The position numbers and the translations under genes are program-made. Below, piece after piece: positions 16,637 to 23,678 of a stretch of 64,000 nucleotides of DNA. The notes under the pieces were generated by a model that worked only from the letters and a program-made list of their open reading frames with translations, was not told the DNA's origin and did no database searches. Positions within the stretch are counted from its first letter, which is position 1, and every line of letters begins with the position of its first letter. The stretch is from Paracoccus litorisediminis (lineage in GTDB: Bacteria; Pseudomonadota; Alphaproteobacteria; Rhodobacterales; Rhodobacteraceae). The DNA lies in the NCBI RefSeq assembly GCF_009711205.1, contig NZ_WMIG01000012.1, positions 62,001 to 126,000 of the forward strand, given 5' to 3'.

Positions 16637-17317
16637 TCAGGACCGGACCTTTCCCGAGACACGGTAAAGCGGGCGCTGCATCGGTCCGACATGCGTGTCG
16701 AAGCGACCGATCGGGGTGATGTCGAGCCCGCTGCAGGTGGAAAAGATCGCCAGCTCATCTTCGGGCAGGTGCCGGTCCCAGGTGTAGCCGGGGGGCGGGA
16801 TTTCGCGGCGCAGCGCTAGTTCGACATAGATGGTCGGAATGCGAGAGGTGATCTCGCGCATCATGTCCTGCATGGCGGCCAGTCCCCGCACCTCGATGAT
16901 GTGGTGCAGCACGCTGAAGAAAAAGGCGTAATCGTATTCGCCGGGCGCGATCGTCTCGACGGTTTCCGGGGTCAGGGCGCCAAGGGAAAAGCGCGCCTCG
17001 CCCCTGGTCCAGCCCGCGATCTCATTGCAGATCGCGACATTGCGCGGGTCAATGTCGATGCCATGGCCGATCATGCCGCGTTCGACGAAATACAGCGTGT
17101 TGTAGCCCAGCGAGCAGCCGACATCCCACAGCTTGCGGCCGGCGATGCGGTCGCCCATGCTGGCCTCGACCGCGCGGCAGCGGTCATCGCAGGGGCGAAG
17201 CGGGGCGATGGAGGGCGCGAAGGGCGCGTTGTAAAGCGGCTGATAGACATTCTTGCCCTGCACCAGCAGCGCCTCGATGCGGTCGCGGGTTGCGTCGGGG
17301 ATGCACAGATCGGTCAC
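16637..17317 (-). CDS. Class I SAM-dependent methyltransferase
   Basis: A 226-residue cytoplasmic protein with a Rossmann methyltransferase core: motif I RKLWDVGCSLGYNTLYF (62-77), the acidic end of strand two in HGIDIDPRN, and motif IV in YDYAFFFSVLHHIIEV. The catalytic pattern resembles small-molecule methyltransferases rather than DNA or rRNA enzymes; no target is readable. A GTG start at 317 residues' equivalent position 17317 overlaps the kinase stop codon (GTGA), with GGAG 7 nt upstream. Tight coupling on both sides places it in the operon, but its role there is unknown. Confidence 0.8.
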   Translation of the reverse strand: MTDLCIPDATRDRIEALLVQGKNVYQPLYNAPFAPSIAPLRPCDDRCRAVEASMGDRIAGRKLWDVGCSLGYNTLYFVERGMIGHGIDIDPRNVAICNEIAGWTRGEARFSLGALTPETVETIAPGEYDYAFFFSVLHHIIEVRGLAAMQDMMREITSRIPTIYVELALRREIPPPGYTWDRHLPEDELAIFSTCSGLDITPIGRFDTHVGPMQRPLYRVSGKVRS

Positions 17318-18249
17318 TTTTCCACTCCGTCAGGAAATATACGCATGGTCTTGGGCGAATAGGCGGCGGTCACGGCCCGGACCGCGTCGAATTTCAGCAC
17401 CAGATCGGCGGCTTGCGCATTGGGCCGCACCCATTTGTCGATGCTGGGACCCAGGGCCTCGCGCCAGAACTCCTGCATCCGGCGCAGGGGAAAGCCCGAT
17501 TTGCCGCCGCTGCGCTGGCGCAGTTTCCGTTCCCGGTCGAAACGCCAGCGCCGCAGCAGGGGCGTCGGCACATCGAGATAGATGAAGAAATCCAACCGCT
17601 GCGCCAGCACCTCATAGCCGGGCAGGGTCGAGCCGACCATCGCGCCGTCAAACAGGCAGATGGCGGGGCGCGCGATCAGCGGCTCATCGGGCAAGGGCTC
17701 ATCGCGACCCAGATCGTAGCGCGGTACGGCAATGGTCGCGCCGTTATCATCCAGCGCCGAAAGAAAGTCTGCGATCCGGTCGGTGTCATGGGTGCCCGGC
17801 AGGGTCCGCCATTTGAAGCCCATGCGCAGCCGGTCCTCTCGTGCCCGGTAAAAGTCGTCGATCGAGAGGCTCAGGCATGTCGCGGCTGGTCGGTCGATCT
17901 CCTGCAGGCAGCGCGCAAGCAGGCGCGACATCGTGGTTTTTCCCGCCCCCGGCCCGCCCCCGATTCCGACCAGATAGGCGCCCGTCCGCCCCCTTGCGCG
18001 GGCGCGGATGAACAATGCCAGCGGCAGGATGAGGTCATCCAGATATGACGTATCGGAAGGGTCGATGCCCATGTCACGCAGCGTGGCGATACAGATCAGG
18101 CGCAACCTGTCATGGATAGCCCCGTGATCGGCGTCGTGATCCGTCCCCAGATCCATCAGCGCGGCTTGGATCAGGCCGGTCCGGGCCTGCTGCGATCCCG
18201 CTGGGGCTGGCGGGTGGTCCGCGCCTGAGAAAGACAGCGGCCCCGTCAT
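17314..18249 (-). CDS. P-loop kinase, glycerate/phosphoribulokinase-like
   Basis: A 311-residue protein of the PRK/D-glycerate 3-kinase P-loop family. Walker A is GGGPGAGKTT (97-106). The substrate Asp region is SLSIDDFYRAREDR, followed by the FKWRTLPGTHDTDRI segment with the GLYK-like PGTHD motif. A lid-like basic stretch RRWRFDRERKLRQRSGG is near residue 240. The best guess is phosphorylation of a small hydroxy acid or sugar acid. The ATG overlaps the stop codon of the TctC-like gene (ATGA), and its own stop overlaps the methyltransferase start, so translation is coupled on both sides. Confidence 0.75.
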   Translation of the reverse strand: MTGPLSFSGADHPPAPAGSQQARTGLIQAALMDLGTDHDADHGAIHDRLRLICIATLRDMGIDPSDTSYLDDLILPLALFIRARARGRTGAYLVGIGGGPGAGKTTMSRLLARCLQEIDRPAATCLSLSIDDFYRAREDRLRMGFKWRTLPGTHDTDRIADFLSALDDNGATIAVPRYDLGRDEPLPDEPLIARPAICLFDGAMVGSTLPGYEVLAQRLDFFIYLDVPTPLLRRWRFDRERKLRQRSGGKSGFPLRRMQEFWREALGPSIDKWVRPNAQAADLVLKFDAVRAVTAAYSPKTMRIFPDGVEK

Positions 18250-19418
18250 CCCGCGGCCTTTGCCGTGTCTTGGCCGCTGATGCAGGCGCGGTGGTCGCGA
18301 ATGCTGTCCTGAAAGAACTCGTTCAGCTGCCCGGTCGTGCAGTAGCTGTCCAGAATGTCGCGATCAAAATACAGAACATCCATGTATTCGTCGTGATTGA
18401 ACTCGCGGAATGTCACGGAATCGACCGCCTTGCGGAACACCCATTCCAGGAATTGCCGACGATCCGCGGGCACGTCTTTGGGGATGAAAAAGCCCCGGTA
18501 GCGGTAATAGGCGCGGCAGTTTTCGCCGCTCGTATCAGGGAATGAGGCGGTCTGGCCCAGCCGCTCCTTCAGCCGCGCGCTGATTTCAGGGTTGAGGTCC
18601 TGCTGTGGCAGGAAGGTGAAGATCGGCTTCAGCAACCCGCCCGAGATCAGCTGCGCCACGTCGCCGGGCTGTTCGATCAGCGCATCGCTGCGCTGGTCAG
18701 AGGATTGACTGAAAAGGGAAAAATATCGCTCTGAGCCGCTTTCAAAGGCATGGGATACAATGGTCGGTGCGACGCTTGTATCGGCCACGACGTTTGTTCC
18801 GTAGTTCGCGATGAACTTCCTCAGCAGGATGTTTTCCTGACCCGACCGATCTTCCGCAGCCCCGAACAGTGCCACCCTGAGCGGGACGGGATCGCTGCCT
18901 TTTGCGGAGTTTGCCGCATAATCGAGGAATGAGCCCAGATCGGAGAACCGGGTATCGTCCGCGCGAATGTAAAGCTGGCTGAAGGTCACCTGCGCCATGC
19001 TGATCGGCACTAGGTTGCCTTCGCCCGTCGAACTGGCCAGCAGACTGGAATAGGTGTCCATCAACTGGATCACGTTGTAGCCGTTTGGCGGCAAACCGTT
19101 GAAATAATCCAGCGCGACATTCATGTCGCCGCCGAACTTGAACAGCGTGTTTACCCTAAGGCCAAGCGGGTTTCCGTCCTTGTCCTTCAGCGCCTCGATC
19201 GCCTCGGCGATCTTCTGGCTGAGGCCCAGTGAGCCCGAATTGCTGCTGCGGGGAATAAAGATGTTGATCGGTTGATCCGGGAAATCCGCAGGTCTGGGCA
19301 CGTCCGGCAGGTTGCAATTTTGCGCCTGCGCCGCGAATGCGCACAGAAAGGTGGCGGCAAAAGGAAGCGCCGCATGACGCAGCGCGGGCCAACCCCATCT
19401 CCTGCCGATATTTACCAA
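18246..19418 (-). CDS. TctC/Bug-like periplasmic solute-binding protein, first gene of the operon
   Basis: About 390 residues with a Sec signal peptide (hydrophobic LPFAATFLCAFA, then AQAQ) and a Bug-type receptor domain beginning DFPDQPINIFIPRSSNSGS. Later stretches include LPPNGYNVIQLMDTYSSLL and FFIPKDVPADRRQFLEWVF. No TctA/TctB permease is encoded nearby. Both candidate starts are TTG: the one at 19418 has GGAG 7 nt upstream and gives a normal signal peptide, while one at 19469 would add 17 polar residues. It is longer than typical Bug proteins and more divergent. Its stop overlaps the kinase ATG. The position suggests a sensor or receptor feeding the rest of the operon. Confidence 0.7.
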   Translation of the reverse strand: MVNIGRRWGWPALRHAALPFAATFLCAFAAQAQNCNLPDVPRPADFPDQPINIFIPRSSNSGSLGLSQKIAEAIEALKDKDGNPLGLRVNTLFKFGGDMNVALDYFNGLPPNGYNVIQLMDTYSSLLASSTGEGNLVPISMAQVTFSQLYIRADDTRFSDLGSFLDYAANSAKGSDPVPLRVALFGAAEDRSGQENILLRKFIANYGTNVVADTSVAPTIVSHAFESGSERYFSLFSQSSDQRSDALIEQPGDVAQLISGGLLKPIFTFLPQQDLNPEISARLKERLGQTASFPDTSGENCRAYYRYRGFFIPKDVPADRRQFLEWVFRKAVDSVTFREFNHDEYMDVLYFDRDILDSYCTTGQLNEFFQDSIRDHRACISGQDTAKAAG

Positions 19419-19830
19419 TTTCGCGCTCCGCTTTGCGGGGATGTTCGCGCTAAGGATGTGCTCCGTCAAGGACCGTCATTTCGGAATCCATTTGGACCTC
19501 GTCGAATCATCGGCGGATGTGACGTGAATTACTCATGCCAAGTCACGCGAAAAGGGTGAGGCGAAAATCGCACAGGTTGTGGAATATGAGTGAACAAATA
19601 TGACAGCAGTTGACAGGAAAGGGTGGCCGCGCGCTACTGGAAAAGACAAGTAAAACCCGTGCCTTGCCGATTATGGAAAAAGTGAGGATTCCGCGCACTC
19701 GCCGACTGGCGTTATGGCGGATGGTCTATATTCGGTGCGGCAGTCTGGATGGAACATGGGCTGTCCTTGATTGGACAAGCGGCTGCGGATTCGAACGAAG
19801 CAGCAACCATATATTGAAAGAGATTCGACG
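19419..19830. promoter_or_regulatory. Divergent intergenic region between the TctC-like operon and fadL-like gene
   Basis: About 410 bp with no gene, AT-richer than its flanks, and the only place from which both the long minus-strand operon and the porin gene can start. Before the porin, TTGATTGG-like and CATATATTG elements near 19770-19815 may be promoter parts. A GTGAC/GTCAC inverted repeat with a wide spacer lies near 19520-19550. None is strong enough for a firm -10/-35 assignment. Confidence 0.4.
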
Positions 19831-21135
19831 ATGCGCTTCATTCCCCTTTCTGCATCATCCCACGCAATCATCCTTGGGTTGTTGCCGGCCATGGCTGCGG
19901 CAAACGGCTATCAAAACCTTCATCAAAGCGCGACCGGTCTGGGGACGGCATATTCGGCGAATGGCACGGGCATCGACGATATTTCGGCGATTTATTCCAA
20001 CCCCGCTTCGCTGACGCGTTTTCCGGGCACGAACGCCTCGTTCGGGGCAGATCTGATCATGCCGCGCGACAGTTTCGAAAACCTGTCGGCGACGACAGCC
20101 AGCGGCGCGCCGGTCACCGATGGCAGCCCCGGCACGCCGACGCAGTTTCTGGACAACACGCTGTCGGGCTACTGGTATATTGGCCATCAGCTGTCGGACC
20201 AGCTTTACTTCGGTCTGTCCTTCAACGCGCCCTGGGCGACCGAGTCCGATTACACCGATACTGCCGCCTCGCGCTACACCGCCACCACGACCAAGCTGAC
20301 GGCCTATAACCTGACCCCGATGCTGGCCTACAAGGTCGATGACAAGCTAAGCATCGCTGCAGGCCTGAACATTCAGTACTATGTCTCGGAATTCTCGACG
20401 AACATTTCGTTGACGCCAGACAATCCCTCACAGGCGAGCGACCTGGCGAGCGATTTTGAGGGCAACGACCTGTCCTTCGGCGCGATCATCGGGATCGAGT
20501 ATCAGGCGACGGATCAATGGCGCTTTGGCGCGTCCTACCGCACCAAGATCACGCATGAATTCGACGGCGACATCCGCGTCAATGGCTCGGATGCGAACCT
20601 GGCCGTGCTGGAATCGAACGGCGTCTCGCGCGATGGAGACGCCCGCTATGAGATCGCCACCCCGTGGATGCTGCAGCTTGGCGCGCATGGCAAGCTGACC
20701 GACCGGTTGGAGACCTATGCCTCGGCCACGCTGACCGGGTGGAGCGCGTTCAAGGACACGAATATCCACACCACCAATATCGGCGATCTGAGGGTCCGGA
20801 ATGGCTGGGACAACGCCTGGTATGTCGCGGTTGGTCTGGGCTATCAGGTGAACGACAAGGTCAAGGTTTTCGGCGGTGTCGCCTATGATGAGACGCCGAC
20901 CCCGACCGAGGTCCGCAACCCGCGCGCCCCGAATGCGGATCGCTCCTATGTCGGCCTTGGCGGTTCCTATGAGGTCAGGCCGGGGCGCACATTCAAGGTG
21001 GGTTACGCGCATACCTTCTTTGAGGATGCCCCGATCCGCCTGACCAGCGAAAACAATCCGGGTCGCGGGACGCTGAATGGCGATATCAAGATCGATGCGG
21101 ACATCCTGATGGTGCAATACATCCATCAGTTCTGA
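19831..21135 (+). CDS. FadL/OmpP1/TodX-type outer-membrane hydrophobic-compound porin
   Basis: A 434-residue outer-membrane beta-barrel. A signal peptide ends near AMAAANG, followed by the FadL N-terminal plug pattern (HQSATGLGTAYSANGTGIDDISAIYSNPASL; NPA is the conserved element). Alternating strands run to the C-terminal Phe (YIHQF) expected for barrel assembly. Members let long-chain fatty acids or aromatic hydrocarbons cross the outer membrane. The start at 19831 follows an AAAGAGA ribosome site. It is divergent from the TctC-like operon and convergent with the SLOG-like gene (12-bp gap). The link to the nearby patatin and oxidase genes through fatty acids is my inference. Confidence 0.88.
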   Translation: MRFIPLSASSHAIILGLLPAMAAANGYQNLHQSATGLGTAYSANGTGIDDISAIYSNPASLTRFPGTNASFGADLIMPRDSFENLSATTASGAPVTDGSPGTPTQFLDNTLSGYWYIGHQLSDQLYFGLSFNAPWATESDYTDTAASRYTATTTKLTAYNLTPMLAYKVDDKLSIAAGLNIQYYVSEFSTNISLTPDNPSQASDLASDFEGNDLSFGAIIGIEYQATDQWRFGASYRTKITHEFDGDIRVNGSDANLAVLESNGVSRDGDARYEIATPWMLQLGAHGKLTDRLETYASATLTGWSAFKDTNIHTTNIGDLRVRNGWDNAWYVAVGLGYQVNDKVKVFGGVAYDETPTPTEVRNPRAPNADRSYVGLGGSYEVRPGRTFKVGYAHTFFEDAPIRLTSENNPGRGTLNGDIKIDADILMVQYIHQF

Positions 21136-21147
21136 TCGCGCGTCCGA

Positions 21148-21705
21148 TCAGAAATCCGCCGGATCAATGATGATGCGATGGGCCACGTGGCGCGTGGCCC
21201 GCGCGATTTCGGCTGTCCCGCCATTGCCGTCCGGCGATTTCCCGTCCCACAGCAGCAGGACATGCGGCGCGATCGGCGCCGACTCACGGGCATAGGCCAG
21301 CATGATCGCGTTGTTGCGGACAAAGGGCTGCTCGGTTGGCTCAGCGGGGTCGCGGGCCGACGTGGGCCAATGCACGACCGATGCGGCGCAGAGGTTTCGG
21401 AAGCGCTGCTCCCAATCCAAATCGATCGCTCGGGGCAGGCTGACCGAGCTTTCCAGAAACGCATCCTCGGGCAGCGGCAGGAACAGATGCACCGTCGCGC
21501 CAAGGGTCAGGCAATGTTCGGCAAACAGGATGTCGCCACCCCTTGCAGCCCCGCAAATGCCGATATCGCCCGCTCTGACCTGCCAACCGGACAAGGCGTC
21601 GTGGATCGCCGCACTGATCGGGCCCTCCTTGTCCGCTGGGAAACGAGGTTGGGCCCGGCCGGGACCGTCGGTCATGTGTCCGCTGAACAGGATCACCTTA
21701 TGCAT
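21148..21705 (-). CDS. SLOG/Rossmann-like protein related to domains found with TRAFs-binding proteins
   Basis: A 185-residue soluble protein starting with VILFSGHMTDGPGR, then PADKEGPISAAIHDAL, DIGICGAARGGDILFAEHC and a C-terminal LLLWDGKSPDGNGGTAE. The GAARGGDILFAE loop looks like the nucleotide/ligand-binding glycine loop of the SLOG superfamily. To my knowledge the same domain occurs fused to ASK-like TRAFs-binding proteins and cyclases in other bacteria. It may therefore be the detached partner of the ASK-like protein at 7264. The start at 21705 is chosen because the domain begins immediately; there is no clear ribosome binding site, and an ATG at 21774 is possible. Confidence 0.6.
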   Translation of the reverse strand: MHKVILFSGHMTDGPGRAQPRFPADKEGPISAAIHDALSGWQVRAGDIGICGAARGGDILFAEHCLTLGATVHLFLPLPEDAFLESSVSLPRAIDLDWEQRFRNLCAASVVHWPTSARDPAEPTEQPFVRNNAIMLAYARESAPIAPHVLLLWDGKSPDGNGGTAEIARATRHVAHRIIIDPADF

Positions 21706-21863
21706 GAGCGCATGATGCCACGCCTGATCAGGTTGGGAAGGAAAATTCCCACATGGCGCAGATGCTATTTTCATGCAGAAATACACGCTAGGGTTGATCT
21801 CCCTTGACGCGAGTTCAAGGATGTCGCAAGGATTGCAAACTGCACAACCGATGCTTGTCACTA

Positions 21864-21892
21864 TTGACGCAAAAACTTCTGTCAAATACAAT
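21864..21892 (+). promoter_or_regulatory. Sigma-70-like promoter for the peroxidase-P450 operon
   Basis: TTGACG (21864-21869), a 17-bp spacer and TACAAT (21887-21892) form a near-consensus promoter, with a predicted transcript start near 21899 and a leader of about 58 nt. A second TTGACGC occurs upstream inside CCTTGA-N7-TCAAGG (about 21800-21818), an inverted repeat that could be an operator. The whole 251-bp gap (21706-21956) separates divergent genes. Confidence 0.6.
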
Positions 21893-21956
21893 ATTCTGAA
21901 TAATAAGGCAGAAAAAGAAAACAGTGACGGAACCGGTCTTCATTTAGAGGGCGCGC

Positions 21957-22622
21957 ATGTCGAATATCGCCGGCAAGGCCTATGCCATGAATGTGGTCAC
22001 GCCGAGCAATCGCAAGATCACGTGGGTCAATCGTCTGTTGTTCATGGCTTCGCGGGGTTTGCCTGCGAACTTGCTGGGGCTTTTGGGGCTTTCGATCATC
22101 CATTTCGCCCGCTGGGTCATCATCAGGCCGCAGGACTGGCCGGATCTGGGTCAGGGCAAGCAGGTCCTGAAAAACGATTACATGCTGTTCTGTTCCAACT
22201 TCAACGGGACTTGGGATCAGTATATCGACGCATTTTCGGATGGTATTCCGAAGGGCCTGAACCTGTTCTGGTACTCGGCGAGTAAATACCCGCAATCCAT
22301 CCCGGTGACGGATTTCAAAAGATATATCACTTATAATCAGATAAATACGGACTTCTACTATAACGCGACTCCGGGTTCGGCGCAGCGCGACGTGAAGGCT
22401 GCGATGAAGGTCTATGATGCCGTGCTGGCGCTTGCCGCGACGCATGCCAATCAGACGCCGGATGAATTCGCCGCCGCCTATCGCGACGCGATGTTCAGGA
22501 TCCAGCACTGTCTGGGTGAGCCGGGGCTTGGTCCCGTCGCCAGCCTTGATACGGAACGCGCCGACATCAACCGCGGCTCCTATGTTCGGGGTGCCCAGAA
22601 CATGTTCAACCGCGAGAGATGA
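21957..22622 (+). CDS. Unassigned protein with an FNGTWDQYIDAF motif, first gene of the peroxidase-P450 operon
   Basis: 221 residues. A hydrophobic stretch near residues 35-55 (LPANLLGLLGLSIIHFARWV) may touch or span the membrane. The segment DYMLFCSNFNGTWDQYIDAF, then GLNLFWYSASKYP and YNQINTDFYYNATPG, recalls a group of proteins with an LLFxSNFDGSWDxYLDDF signature that I associate with heme-peroxidase gene neighbourhoods. No enzymatic motif is known to me. It is followed by three genes on the same strand with gaps of 21, 12 and 24 bp, so it is part of one operon. Confidence 0.55.
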   Translation: MSNIAGKAYAMNVVTPSNRKITWVNRLLFMASRGLPANLLGLLGLSIIHFARWVIIRPQDWPDLGQGKQVLKNDYMLFCSNFNGTWDQYIDAFSDGIPKGLNLFWYSASKYPQSIPVTDFKRYITYNQINTDFYYNATPGSAQRDVKAAMKVYDAVLALAATHANQTPDEFAAAYRDAMFRIQHCLGEPGLGPVASLDTERADINRGSYVRGAQNMFNRER

Positions 22623-22643
22623 TCGCTCTCCTAAGGTGTCATC

Positions 22644-23666
22644 ATGGCCGATCTTGATTCAGGGCATATCTTTCTGACCACATTGGCCCCGATCAAAGGG
22701 GCCAAGGACGATCCCGATATCGGCGTCTCGTATGAGCAGCGGGTGCGGATCGCATTGGCGGAACTGCCGACCGCCCTGCAAAGCCCGGCGACGCAGAATA
22801 TCGGGCTGAACAGCCCCTTCGCCCGCAACAGGCGCACGCATCTGGCCCGGATGTTCGTCCTGAGCGACGTTGTCTATAACGGTCGCAATGCGCAGAACCC
22901 GGTCGTCGCCACGGCCAAGGGCATCAACCCGGTCGATCCGCTGCCGATTGACGAACTCAATGCGCCCTATCTGGTCTTTTGTGCCGATATTGATGCCGTG
23001 ACCTCGGATGGCGCGCCCTTGCCCCACAACCTGACCGCAAAGCAGCAGAAAGAGGTGCGCGCCTCGTATGCTCGGGAATTGTGGAACACGATGGGTCCCG
23101 AGCTGAAGGACATCTACTGCAATTGCGTGGGCTTTGACGATGTGACGACGGCGGATGATTTCGCCACCTATCTCGACCGTTGCCATGTCGAGACGACCAT
23201 GCCCTTCCACGATTACTACCTGGAGCTGCCCAAGTTCAACGACCTGCCGGTCAAGTCGCTTCTGGCGGCGGTGGGCGTGCCTGCTGCAATCACCGTGCTG
23301 ATGTTGCTGCTGCGGATTCTGGGCTGTCTGAACCTTCCGATGCTGGGTTTCAGCACGCTGTGGACGGCGGTGGTGGCGGGGCTGGTGACCGCCGGTGCCG
23401 CGATGTTCAGTCTGGGCTACGCGCTGCGCAACGGGGCCAAGCCTCTCGCACCGGGGAAATATGACGACCTGCCCTCGGTCCTGAAGGCGCTTTATACGCA
23501 GCAGACATTTTCGGATTTCATCGTCGCGCATCAGGGCGCCGATCCCGACAAGCTTTATGCGGATTTCGCCGCCTTCCTGACCGAGCACAAGCCGCAAGAC
23601 AAGCACGCGCCGACACAAACGCCCGGAGTCATCTCGATCCGGGAACAGGGCGGAATCTCAATCTAG
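22644..23666 (+). CDS. Unassigned membrane protein of the peroxidase-P450 operon
   Basis: 340 residues. The first 190 residues are soluble and look alpha/beta (GHIFLTTLAPIKGA, HLARMFVLSDVVYNG, APYLVFCADIDAV, DDFATYLDRCHVET), a pattern that might be a ferredoxin-like or dimeric alpha-beta barrel fold. Two hydrophobic segments follow at about 213-232 (AAVGVPAAITVLMLLLRIL) and 240-262, then a polar tail of about 75 residues ending in SIREQGGISI. I do not recognise a family. The second place in the operon and the fold pattern make an accessory role to the DyP-type peroxidase possible. Confidence 0.55.
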   Translation: MADLDSGHIFLTTLAPIKGAKDDPDIGVSYEQRVRIALAELPTALQSPATQNIGLNSPFARNRRTHLARMFVLSDVVYNGRNAQNPVVATAKGINPVDPLPIDELNAPYLVFCADIDAVTSDGAPLPHNLTAKQQKEVRASYARELWNTMGPELKDIYCNCVGFDDVTTADDFATYLDRCHVETTMPFHDYYLELPKFNDLPVKSLLAAVGVPAAITVLMLLLRILGCLNLPMLGFSTLWTAVVAGLVTAGAAMFSLGYALRNGAKPLAPGKYDDLPSVLKALYTQQTFSDFIVAHQGADPDKLYADFAAFLTEHKPQDKHAPTQTPGVISIREQGGISI

Positions 23667-23678
23667 GACTGGACGATC

